Shown: positions 26,670-33,722 of the stretch, piece after piece
How the letters are laid out: each line of letters starts with the position of its first letter
Position numbering within the stretch: position 1 is the stretch's first letter
Assembly (NCBI RefSeq): GCF_035917975.1
Contig: NZ_CP109130.1
Span: 2,356,001 to 2,420,000 of the forward strand
Direction of reading: 5' to 3'
Length of the DNA stretch: 64,000 nucleotides
Source of the DNA: Streptosporangium sp. NBC_01756
GTDB taxonomy: Bacteria; Actinomycetota; Actinomycetes; Streptosporangiales; Streptosporangiaceae
Program-made: the position numbers and the translations under genes
Notes under the pieces: model-generated
Told to the model about the DNA's origin: nothing
The model's database searches: none
The model's input: the letters and a program-made list of their open reading frames with translations, nothing else

Positions 26670-27464
26670 TCAGGAACGAACACCGTCAAGGAAGCCGCTG
26701 ATGAGGGTCAGCCACTCCTCGGGGCGCTCCACGAAGGGCAGGTGACCGGTGGCGATCTCGGCCTGCCGTGCCCCTTGGATGCCGTCGGCAAGCTCCCGGT
26801 GGTGGAAAGGCGTGACCAGGCTGTCGTACGTCGTGGAGATGACCAGTGTCGGTGCATGGATCTTGGGCAGGTCGTTCCGCACGTCGATTCGCTCGATCAG
26901 GTCCAGGTGCTCCGGTGTGCCCGACGGGATGGTCGCCGCGGTCGCCTTCAAGGCGGCGTCGAGGTCGTCCTGCCGGATTTCGTCGAGGGCGGGCGCACCG
27001 ATGCCGATCAGGAACAGGAATTCCGCCAGTCGCTCGAGTTCCCCCGCCCGCAGGAGTTCTTGCCACAACCGTACCGCGAGCAGGAAGCGTGGGTTCGGCT
27101 GGGCGAAGCTCGCGGTGAGCACGAGCGCTGTGACGCGTTCGGGGTGGCGGGTGGCAGCGCGGATGGCCAGTGGGCCGCCCATCGAGTACCCGGCGATGGC
27201 GAAGGATTCCAGGCCCTCCTCCACGGCGGTGGCGACCAGTTCATCCGCCAGTCCGTCCAAGGTCAGCGGTGCGCTCACACGCGCGGTACGTCCCGTGCCG
27301 GGATAGTCCGGCCCGATTACCGTGTGGCGCTCGCTGAGTCCGTCCAGGATCGGGCCGTAGTTGGGCTGGATGCCCCCACCGGCACCGTGGGCGAGCAGCA
27401 GACCGGGGCCTGAGCCGCGGACGATGCGCCCGAGCGAGGAAGGGGGAAGGGCAGCGGTTGACAT
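26670..27464 (-). CDS. Alpha/beta-hydrolase
   Basis: This 264-aa single-domain alpha/beta-hydrolase carries HGAGGGIQPNYGPIL (oxyanion region, ~25), the nucleophile elbow GYSMGG (~95), an acid in STTYDSLV (~220), and the catalytic His in TGHLPFVERPEEW (~245). The ATG at 27464 has a GGAAGAGAG box upstream. It follows the MFS gene on the same strand (44 bases), and both face the disrupted merR, so the trio looks like a drug-response unit. A cap-removing peptidase role, as VinJ plays in vicenistatin-type pathways, is conceivable by fold but the sequence lacks proline-iminopeptidase hallmarks. Esterase or lactonase activity is equally possible. Confidence 0.8.
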   Translation of the reverse strand: MSTAALPPSSLGRIVRGSGPGLLLAHGAGGGIQPNYGPILDGLSERHTVIGPDYPGTGRTARVSAPLTLDGLADELVATAVEEGLESFAIAGYSMGGPLAIRAATRHPERVTALVLTASFAQPNPRFLLAVRLWQELLRAGELERLAEFLFLIGIGAPALDEIRQDDLDAALKATAATIPSGTPEHLDLIERIDVRNDLPKIHAPTLVISTTYDSLVTPFHHRELADGIQGARQAEIATGHLPFVERPEEWLTLISGFLDGVRS

Positions 27465-27508
27465 GAGATTCTCTCTTCCGATGATGAGATTTCCTGCGTC
27501 GGTGAGCG

Positions 27509-28762
27509 TCAGCAGGTCGTGCGGGAAGGGCTGGGGTCGCGGTCGGCGATTCGCACCAGGAGGCCGGCCCGGCGGTGCAGGAAGGCGGCGTGAGCTGCCG
27601 GGGGCAGTGCGATGAGTGCTACCAACGCCCCGATCCACGCCAGATCGCTCAGTCCGAAGCCGGTGCTGAGAACCTCGCCCCCGATCTTGGAGCCACCCGC
27701 GACGCCCAGGTTGAACGCGGAGGCACTGATCGCGGTGACCAGGGTCGGCGCCGCGGGTGCCGCGACGAGTGCCCGCTCCTGCAGCAACGGGATGAGAGCA
27801 GCCGTGATCACACCGAGCACGAGCACGGTTGCGGCGGCCGCCCACCGGACATGGCTGGTGATCGCGAAGACCGCAAGAACGGCCACGAGTACGGCAAGCA
27901 GCGCACACAGGGAACCCCAGGGCGCACGATCGGCCAGTCGGCCACCAAGGATGTTGCCGGCCAGCGCACCGAAACCGAACACGGCCAGCAGCATGGTGAC
28001 CGCCGGTGACGCGAAGCCGCTCACCTCACCCAACAGCGGGGTGATGTAGGTGTAGACGGTGAACAGTCCGGCCTGCGCCGCGATGATGATCGCCAGAACG
28101 GTGACCACCTGGCGGTCGAGTAGCGCGCGTACCTCGGAGTGAAGGTGCGGTGGCGTATCCGGCTGGGGCGGCCGGATGAGGACCGCCACGGCGGCCAGGA
28201 TGAGGGCACTGAGCACGGCGATGCCCCAAAACGTCGCACGCCATCCGTAGTGGTCCCCGATCCAGGTCCCCAGCGGGGCGCCGAACACCGTAGCGAGATT
28301 CCAACCGGCCGCGACCACGGCGATCGCCCGGCCGCGATACATGGCAGGGGCCATCGAGACGCCGATCACCAAAGCCAACGCGAAGGACGTACTGTGGGTC
28401 AGCGCAATGATCATTCGGGCGGCCACCAGCATCGCGAAGCCGCCGGCCAGCGCCGCCATCACGTTGCCCGCGACGAACACGGTGACCAGTGCAAGTAGTG
28501 CCTTCCTGCGAGCAACCCGCAGCATCAGCAGGGAGACCAGCGGGCCGGCAACCGTGACGGTCAGCGCGTACCAGGTCACCAGCGAGCCGACGGCCGGTAA
28601 CGGCAGGCGCAGGTCCGCCGACAGATTCGGCAGAAGCCCCACCATCACCCACTCGGCTGTGCCTACCATGAACACGCATGCTGTGAGAACCGCCAGAGCC
28701 ACCCGTCGTCCCAGCGGGGAAGGCGAAGCGTCGGCCGATGAGATCGCAGCGCTCGTTGTCAT
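27509..28762 (-). CDS. MFS drug-efflux transporter (12 TM, DHA1-like)
   Basis: The 417-aa proton-linked exporter has twelve hydrophobic segments and no large soluble domain. The N-half shows TACVFMVGTAEWVMVGLLPN, typical of the AraJ/NepI/CmlA-like group, and AMYRGRAIAVVAAGWNLATV near the loop before TM5. It is divergent from a merR gene (ATG at 28821) with a 58-base shared promoter region, the usual layout for a MerR-controlled pump. Because merR is broken here, the pump may be unregulated. Whether it exports the cluster product is not known. Confidence 0.87.
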   Translation of the reverse strand: MTTSAAISSADASPSPLGRRVALAVLTACVFMVGTAEWVMVGLLPNLSADLRLPLPAVGSLVTWYALTVTVAGPLVSLLMLRVARRKALLALVTVFVAGNVMAALAGGFAMLVAARMIIALTHSTSFALALVIGVSMAPAMYRGRAIAVVAAGWNLATVFGAPLGTWIGDHYGWRATFWGIAVLSALILAAVAVLIRPPQPDTPPHLHSEVRALLDRQVVTVLAIIIAAQAGLFTVYTYITPLLGEVSGFASPAVTMLLAVFGFGALAGNILGGRLADRAPWGSLCALLAVLVAVLAVFAITSHVRWAAAATVLVLGVITAALIPLLQERALVAAPAAPTLVTAISASAFNLGVAGGSKIGGEVLSTGFGLSDLAWIGALVALIALPPAAHAAFLHRRAGLLVRIADRDPSPSRTTC

Positions 28763-28768
28763 GCGAGA

Positions 28769-28800
28769 ACGGTAGAGTCTGACATCTATGTGAGAGTCAA
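28769..28800 (-). promoter_or_regulatory. Likely MerR-type promoter of the MFS gene
   Basis: On the minus strand TTGACT (28800-28795) is followed after about 19-20 bases by a CTACC-type -10 region, with related GACTCTCA/TGTCAGACTC halves in between. A long spacer with dyad symmetry is the hallmark of MerR-controlled promoters. The -10 assignment is weak. Confidence 0.4.
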
Positions 28801-28820
28801 CGCGCTGAGGTGTACATCAC

Positions 28821-28923
28821 ATGCGCATCGGAGAAATGGTTCGGCGGACCGGGGTGAACGAGCGGCTGCTGGCCACTACGAAGAGCAGGGGTGGTATTAA
28901 TCTCCACCAACGCTTACGGCTCC
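28821..28923 (+). pseudogene. MerR-family regulator, frameshifted and interrupted by the IS element
   Basis: The frame from ATG 28821 reads MRIGEMVRRTGVNERLL, the standard MerR helix-turn-helix start. The family continuation 'RHYEEQGW' then appears in the next frame (CACTACGAAGAGCAG after 28871), so at least one base has been lost near 28871, and a TAA follows in that frame. The IS begins at 28924. I find no convincing rest of merR after the IS right end at 31104. The regulator is therefore dead. It originally faced the MFS gene and probably controlled it. Confidence 0.75.
28919..28923. repeat. Left copy of the 5-bp target site duplication
   Basis: GCTCC lies immediately before the TGT end of the IS and recurs right after the ACA end (31105-31109). 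Confidence 0.85.
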
Positions 28924-28978
28924 TGTCGACGACGGGTGAAAACTGACCCTGTGGCGACGGCCGAAAACTGACCCCCTT
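28924..28978 (+). repeat. Left terminal inverted repeat of the IS
   Basis: It begins TGTCGACGACGGGTGAAAAC and holds two CTGACCC boxes (28943-28949 and 28969-28975). It is imperfectly complementary to 31050-31104. Confidence 0.85.
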
Positions 28979-28994
28979 GTAGTCATTCTGGAGG

Positions 28995-30218
28995 GTGATC
29001 AAGGTGGAGGACTGGGCGGAGATCCGCCGATTGCACCGGGCTGAGACGATGCCGATCAAAGCCATCGCTCGGCGCATGGGTATCTCGAAGAACACGGTGA
29101 AAAGCGCGCTGGCGGCCGATGCACCGCCGAAGTACCAGCGGACGATCAAGGGATCAATCGTGGACGCGGCCGAGCCGCAGATCCGAAATCTCCTGCGGGA
29201 GTTCCCGGACATGCCCGCGACAGTGATCGCCGAACGGATCGGCTGGCAGCGGTCGCTCACCGTACTCAAGGAGCGGGTGCGTATCCTGCGACCTCAGTAC
29301 AGGCCTGTCGACCCGTCGTCACGGACGACCTACCAGGCCGGTGAACTGGCCCAATGCGACCTGTGGTTCCCGCCGGTGAAGGTGCCGGTCGGTGCCGGGC
29401 ACCGGGCCGGCCCGCCGGTACTGGTCATGGTGTCAGGCTATTCGCGGTGGCTGATGGCCCGGATGCTGCCGTCTCGCACGTCCGGTGATCTGTTCGCCGG
29501 ACACTGGGCGCTGCTGTCGGACCTGGGTGCGGTGCCCAAGACACTGGTATGGGACAACGAGTCCGCGATCGGCCAGTGGAAGCAGGGAAAGCCGCAGCTG
29601 ACCGCCGACGCCAACGCCTTCCGCGGCACCCTGGGCATCCAGATCGTGCAGTGCAAGCCCGCAGACCCCGAGGCCAAGGGGCTGGTGGAGCGAGCCAACG
29701 GCTACCTGGAAACCTCGTTTCTACCCGGCCGTGACTTCGTCTCCCCGCACGACTTCAACGCCCAGCTCGCCCACTGGCTGACCACGGCCAACGCACGGCA
29801 TCATCGGCGGATCGAGTGCCGGCCGGTGGACCGGCTGCAGGCGGACCTGGCGGCGATGGTGGCATTGCCGCCGGTCGCGCCGACGCTCGGGTGGCGCACC
29901 TCGACGCGGCTGCCGCGCGACCATTACGTGCGGATCGCCTCCTGTGACTACTCGGTGCATCCTTCGGCGATCGGCCGGCTGGTCGAGGTCGTCGCCGATC
30001 TGGGTCAGGTCAGTGTGACCTGCGCCGGGCAGCTCGTCGCTCGGCATGAGCGGTGCTGGGCAGCCCATCAGACCATCACCGACCCCCTGCACGAACAAGC
30101 CGCCGCGATGATGCGCGGCACGCGCGTGCCCAGGGCCGCCGGCGGCGCCGACACCGACGTCCAGCAGCGGTCTCTCAGCGACTACGACGCGTTGCTGGGC
30201 ATCGAGGAGGTGCGGTGA
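28995..30218 (+). CDS. istA: IstA transposase (IS21 family)
   Basis: The 407-aa DDE recombinase cuts and joins the IS ends. An N-terminal helix-turn-helix (IKAIARRMGISKNTVKSALA, ~22-41) precedes an rve/DDE core with Asp in LAQCDLWFPP (~119), Asp in LVWDNESAIG (~185) and Glu in EAKGLVERANGYL (~228), then an SH3-like C-terminal part (HYVRIASCDYSVHPSAIGR). The GTG at 28995 follows GGAG. It ends in TGATG, coupling it to istB. Confidence 0.93.
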   Translation: MIKVEDWAEIRRLHRAETMPIKAIARRMGISKNTVKSALAADAPPKYQRTIKGSIVDAAEPQIRNLLREFPDMPATVIAERIGWQRSLTVLKERVRILRPQYRPVDPSSRTTYQAGELAQCDLWFPPVKVPVGAGHRAGPPVLVMVSGYSRWLMARMLPSRTSGDLFAGHWALLSDLGAVPKTLVWDNESAIGQWKQGKPQLTADANAFRGTLGIQIVQCKPADPEAKGLVERANGYLETSFLPGRDFVSPHDFNAQLAHWLTTANARHHRRIECRPVDRLQADLAAMVALPPVAPTLGWRTSTRLPRDHYVRIASCDYSVHPSAIGRLVEVVADLGQVSVTCAGQLVARHERCWAAHQTITDPLHEQAAAMMRGTRVPRAAGGADTDVQQRSLSDYDALLGIEEVR

Positions 30219-31036
30219 TGGCAGGCACGACCCCTTCGAGCACATCGACGGCCGGTGGTTCCCGCAACGTCGAGGCCGAGCTGGCCTATCTGACCCGGGT
30301 GCTCAAGGCGCCGTCGTTGGCGGCCGCGGTTGACCGGCTCGCCGAGCGGGCCCGGGCCGAGTCCTGGAGCCATGAGGAGTTCCTGGCCGCCTGCCTGCAG
30401 CGGGAGGTCGCCGCCCGCGAATCCCATGGCGGTGAAGCGCGGATCCGCTTCGCCCGCTTCCCGGCCAGAAAAGCGCTGGAAGACTTCGACTACGACCATC
30501 AGCGTTCCCTCAAACGCGAGGTCATCGCTCATCTGGGCACGTTGGACTTTGTGGCCGCACGCGAAAACGTGGTCTTCCTCGGCCCGCCCGGCACCGGCAA
30601 GACCCACTTGTCCATCGGTTTGGGCGTCCGCGCCTGCCAGGCCGGGCACCGGGTCGCGTTCGCCACTGCCGCCCAATGGGTCGACCGCCTCGCCGAGGCT
30701 CATGCCGCCGGCAAACTTCAAGACGAGCTCGCCAAACTGTCGCGGATCCCGGTCCTGATCGTGGACGAGGTCGGTTACATCCCCTTCGAGGCCGAGGCCG
30801 CCAACCTGTTCTTCCAGCTGGTCTCCAGCCGATACGAGCGGGCGAGCTTGATCGTCACGAGCAATAAGCCCTTCGGGCGTTGGGGAGAGGTCTTCGGCGA
30901 CGACGTTGTCGCCGCAGCGATGATCGACCGCCTCGTCCACCACGCCGAGGTCATCAGCTTGAAAGGAGACAGCTATCGTCTCAAAAACCGCAGCCTCGGC
31001 CGCGTTCCTGCGGCTGACTACAGCAATGAACGGTAA
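30218..31036 (+). CDS. istB: IstB transposition helper ATPase
   Basis: The 272-aa AAA+ ATPase helps IstA select and deform the target DNA. Walker A GPPGTGKTHLSIGLG (~123-137), Walker B VLIVDEVGYIPFE (~182) and the sensor region LIVTSNKPFGRWGEVFGDD are intact. Its ATG shares one base with the istA stop. The frame extending upstream to 30053 is inside istA and not real. Confidence 0.93.
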   Translation: MAGTTPSSTSTAGGSRNVEAELAYLTRVLKAPSLAAAVDRLAERARAESWSHEEFLAACLQREVAARESHGGEARIRFARFPARKALEDFDYDHQRSLKREVIAHLGTLDFVAARENVVFLGPPGTGKTHLSIGLGVRACQAGHRVAFATAAQWVDRLAEAHAAGKLQDELAKLSRIPVLIVDEVGYIPFEAEAANLFFQLVSSRYERASLIVTSNKPFGRWGEVFGDDVVAAAMIDRLVHHAEVISLKGDSYRLKNRSLGRVPAADYSNER

Positions 31037-31049
31037 CGAACACCCACAT

Positions 31050-31104
31050 CAGGGGGTCAGAATTCAGGCGACGGCAGAGGGTCAGAATTCAGCCGACGTT
31101 GACA
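31050..31104 (-). repeat. Right terminal inverted repeat of the IS
   Basis: Read on the minus strand it begins TGTCAACGTCGGCTGAATTC and also holds two CTGACCC boxes. The right target duplication GCTCC follows at 31105-31109. Confidence 0.85.
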
Positions 31105-31406
31105 GCTCCGCACCGAACTGGCAGCCACCCCTGCCGCACCTGCGACGGCTGACGTCTACATGGATAGCTCTTCGTGTTTGAAAAACCACTCAAGGGTCAA
31201 GGCCGGGTGTGTCCAGGACGGGGTAACTCAGTCTTGAAATTTCTCCATCGAGAAGCCGGGCCTGATCCAGGGCGCCGGTAGGGATCACCTCTGCAAGATG
31301 GTAGGGACAGCCCCCGGAGAAGTGTCGTGTCCCCGTGACTGCCCGCGGACCCTCAACACGCGAGAGTCATGGGTGTAGCTCCTCACGACACCCCCTGGAG
31401 GATCCC
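31105..31406. other. Intergenic region between the IS and the sigma-factor remnant
   Basis: I see neither the rest of merR nor a sigma region 2 coding segment here. GGAGG lies six bases before the ATG at 31407. The AT-richer part around 31165-31250 may hold a promoter, but no hexamers can be named with confidence. Confidence 0.4.
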
Positions 31407-31982
31407 ATGAATGCAGCACTGCGAACCGTGACGGTCCCGGCGGGCGCGGCCGTACTCGGACGGCTCTCGCCGACCGAGCGAGCGGTCTTCGTCCTGCGTG
31501 AGTCCTTCTCCTACGGTTTCCGCGAGATCGCCGGCATGCTCGATCTCTCCGAGGCCTCGTGCCGGCGGATCCACCGGGCCGCCCGCCGTCCCGGCATGCG
31601 GAGCCCGGAGCCCCGGCGCCACCGGCTCGCCCCGCTCGACGGACGGCACGACGAGATCGTCGACCGTTTCCTGGCCACCGCGGCGCAGGGCGACCTGGAC
31701 GGTCTGGAGCCCATCCTGGCCGACGAGGTCGTGGCCCGCGCCGACGGCGAGGAGACCACTCTGATCCACGACCGCAAGGCCGCCGCCCGCCGCGCGGCGG
31801 GGCTGCTCGCCGGCTTCGGCACCCGCGCCGAGGTGGAGCGCGGCGAGGTGAACGGGCAGCCGGCCCTGGTCGCCCGGGTCGACGGCGAACTGGCGGGCGT
31901 GATCATCATGGAGATCGCCGACGGCCGGGTCAGCGCGCTCTGGTCGGTGCTCAGCCCCGCCCGGCTCGCCCCGCTCCGCTGA
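31407..31982 (+). CDS. ECF sigma-70 factor lacking region 2 (SigJ/ECF41-like)
   Basis: The 191-aa product starts directly with sigma region 4 (LSPTERAVFVLRESFSYGFREIAGMLDLS, ~18-46) and continues into a SnoaL-like domain (~75-185) as in SigJ/ECF41 sigma factors. The ~100-aa region 2, needed to bind core RNA polymerase and open the -10 element, is absent. The ATG at 31407 has a good GGAGG box, so it can be translated. I searched the 300 bases upstream by eye and see no region 2. Either it is a deletion remnant or a sigma4-SnoaL regulator. The 3' end overlaps nothing. Confidence 0.75.
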   Translation: MNAALRTVTVPAGAAVLGRLSPTERAVFVLRESFSYGFREIAGMLDLSEASCRRIHRAARRPGMRSPEPRRHRLAPLDGRHDEIVDRFLATAAQGDLDGLEPILADEVVARADGEETTLIHDRKAAARRAAGLLAGFGTRAEVERGEVNGQPALVARVDGELAGVIIMEIADGRVSALWSVLSPARLAPLR

Positions 31983-32105
31983 CGGATAGGGGTGGCCCGG
32001 ACGACTCTAGGGGGTGAATCACCTGCCGGAGTCCGTGCCGCTGTGCCTTTAATGAAGGACGGACGTGAACTCTCCTCCTCACCGCGTGAAAGGCGTCAGG
32101 TAAAG

Positions 32106-32870
32106 ATGGCTGACACACATGCAGCGGTCGGCTCGTGGATACGACGATTCCACCCGGCACCGGATGCCCCGACCCGCCTGGTGTGCCTCCCCCATGCAGG
32201 AGGATCGGCCCCGTTCTTCTTCCCCGTCTCGCGGACGCTGTCCCCGGCGGTCGACGTGCTCGCGGTCCAGTATCCCGGCAGGCAGGACCGGCGCGCCGAA
32301 CCGTGCGTCGACGACCTGGGCGAGCTCGCCGACCTGGTGACCCGCGAGCTGCGCGGGTGGCTCGACCGGCCGATCATGCTCTTCGGCCACAGCATGGGCG
32401 CGACGCTGGCGTTCGAGGTCGCGAGGAGGCTGGAGCAGGAGGGCACCGTACCGCTCGGGCTGTTCGCCTCCGGCCGGCGCGCGCCGTCCCGTCACCGCGA
32501 CGAGCGGGTGCACCTCGCCGACGACGACGGCCTGCTCGCCGACCTGAAACGGCTGAGCGGGACCAACTCCCAGGTGCTCGGAGACGACGAGATGGTGCGG
32601 ATGATCCTCCCCGCCGTGCGGAGCGACTACCGGGCCGCGGAGACCTACCGCTACCGGCCCGGACCGCCGCTGAGCTGCCCGATCGTGGCGCTGACCGGCG
32701 ACGACGACCCTCACGTGACGATGGAGGAGGCACGGGCCTGGAGTGAGCACACCGCCGCGGACTTCTCGCTGCGGGTGTACCCCGGGGGGCACTTCTACCT
32801 CAACACCCACGCGGCCGCCGTCATCGGCGTGATCTCCGGCCACATCGCCGGGCGGGTCGCCACCGGCTGA
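32106..32870 (+). CDS. Type II (editing) thioesterase
   Basis: The 254-aa alpha/beta-hydrolase is of the GrsT/RifR class, which frees carrier proteins from wrong or stalled acyl groups in PKS/NRPS systems. It shows CLPHAGGSAPFFFPVSRTLS (~21-40), QYPGRQDRRAEPCVDDL, nucleophile FGHSMGATLAFEVARRL (~94-110), the Asp in LTGDDDPHV (~198) and catalytic His in YPGGHFYLN (~227). The ATG at 32106 matches the family N-terminus; the frame reaches back to 31992 but that part looks non-coding. It is the first gene of a plus-strand group with the ABC exporter and supports cluster membership. Confidence 0.92.
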   Translation: MADTHAAVGSWIRRFHPAPDAPTRLVCLPHAGGSAPFFFPVSRTLSPAVDVLAVQYPGRQDRRAEPCVDDLGELADLVTRELRGWLDRPIMLFGHSMGATLAFEVARRLEQEGTVPLGLFASGRRAPSRHRDERVHLADDDGLLADLKRLSGTNSQVLGDDEMVRMILPAVRSDYRAAETYRYRPGPPLSCPIVALTGDDDPHVTMEEARAWSEHTAADFSLRVYPGGHFYLNTHAAAVIGVISGHIAGRVATG

Positions 32871-32907
32871 CAGACCTTCCACAACGACGGGGGCACCCCC
32901 GAAACCA

Positions 32908-32937
32908 AGAGCCATCGCGTGCCGACGCGGTGGCTCT
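32908..32937 (+). terminator. Hairpin between the thioesterase and ABC genes
   Basis: AGAGCCATCGCGT (32908-32920) pairs with 32925-32937 with one G-U pair and a 4-base loop. It may terminate or attenuate transcription into the ABC exporter. Confidence 0.5.
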
Positions 32938-32957
32938 CATCACGAAAGGGAGCGGTA

Positions 32958-33722
32958 GTGAACAGAGCCGATGATGTGGTTCAGCTGCATTCGGTACGGA
33001 AGGTCTACGGTCGCAGCGGCGGAGCCGTCGTGGCGCTGGACGGGGTCACGATCGGATTCCGCAAGGGCACCATGTCCGCGGTCATGGGGCCGTCCGGATC
33101 GGGCAAGAGCACGTTCCTGCAGTGCGCGGCCGGGCTCGACAAGCCGACGTCGGGCTCGATCTCCTTCGAGGGCCAGGAGATCACCGGACTGGACGAGGTG
33201 CGGCTGACCAAGCTGCGACGGGAGCGGATCGGCTTCATCTTCCAGGCGTTCAACCTCCTGCCGGCGCTGACCGTGCTGCAGAACGTCACGCTGCCGCTGC
33301 GGCTGGCGGGCCGTACCCCCGACAACGGCAAGGTCGCCGAGGTGATCTCACGGGTCGGGCTCACCGAGCGCAGGAACCACCGGCCGCACGAGCTGTCCGG
33401 CGGGCAGCAGCAGCGGGTCGCCATCGCGCGGGCACTGGTCACCGAGCCCGCCGCGATCTTCGCCGACGAGCCGACCGGCGCGCTGGACACCCGCACCGCG
33501 CTCGACGTGCTGGAACTGCTGCGCGAGTCGGTCGAGGGGGCCGGTCAGACGGTCGTGATGGTCACCCACGACCCGGTCGCCGCCTCCTACGCGGACCGCG
33601 TCGTGTTCCTGGCCGACGGTCACTTCGTGGACGAGCTGGCGCAGCCGACGGCAGAGCAGGTCGCGGACCGGATGACCCATCTGGGCGCATGGGACGCGTT
33701 GAAGGTAAGGGGGCGGTACTGA
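32958..33722 (+). CDS. MacB/LolD-type ABC transporter ATP-binding protein
   Basis: The 254-aa ATPase powers the adjacent FtsX-type permease. Walker A GPSGSGKST (~40-48), Q-loop FIFQAFNLLP, signature LSGGQQQRVAIARAL (~145) and Walker B AIFADEPTGALD (~167) are all present. The GTG at 32958 has GAAAGGGAG upstream. The stop overlaps the permease ATG in TGATG form, so the two are coupled. Confidence 0.92.
   Translation: MNRADDVVQLHSVRKVYGRSGGAVVALDGVTIGFRKGTMSAVMGPSGSGKSTFLQCAAGLDKPTSGSISFEGQEITGLDEVRLTKLRRERIGFIFQAFNLLPALTVLQNVTLPLRLAGRTPDNGKVAEVISRVGLTERRNHRPHELSGGQQQRVAIARALVTEPAAIFADEPTGALDTRTALDVLELLRESVEGAGQTVVMVTHDPVAASYADRVVFLADGHFVDELAQPTAEQVADRMTHLGAWDALKVRGRY

Larger units (their letters stand above)
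28924..31104 (+). mobile_element. Complete IS21-family insertion sequence
   Basis: This 2181-bp element has TGT...ACA ends, imperfect terminal inverted repeats of about 55 bp each (28924-28978 and 31050-31104), and istA plus istB overlapping in TGATG fashion. A perfect 5-bp target duplication GCTCC flanks it. Inside each end the block with core CTGACCC occurs twice, the multiple transposase-site layout of IS21 elements. Both genes are intact, so the element may still be active. It landed in a merR gene that also carries a frameshift. Confidence 0.93.
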
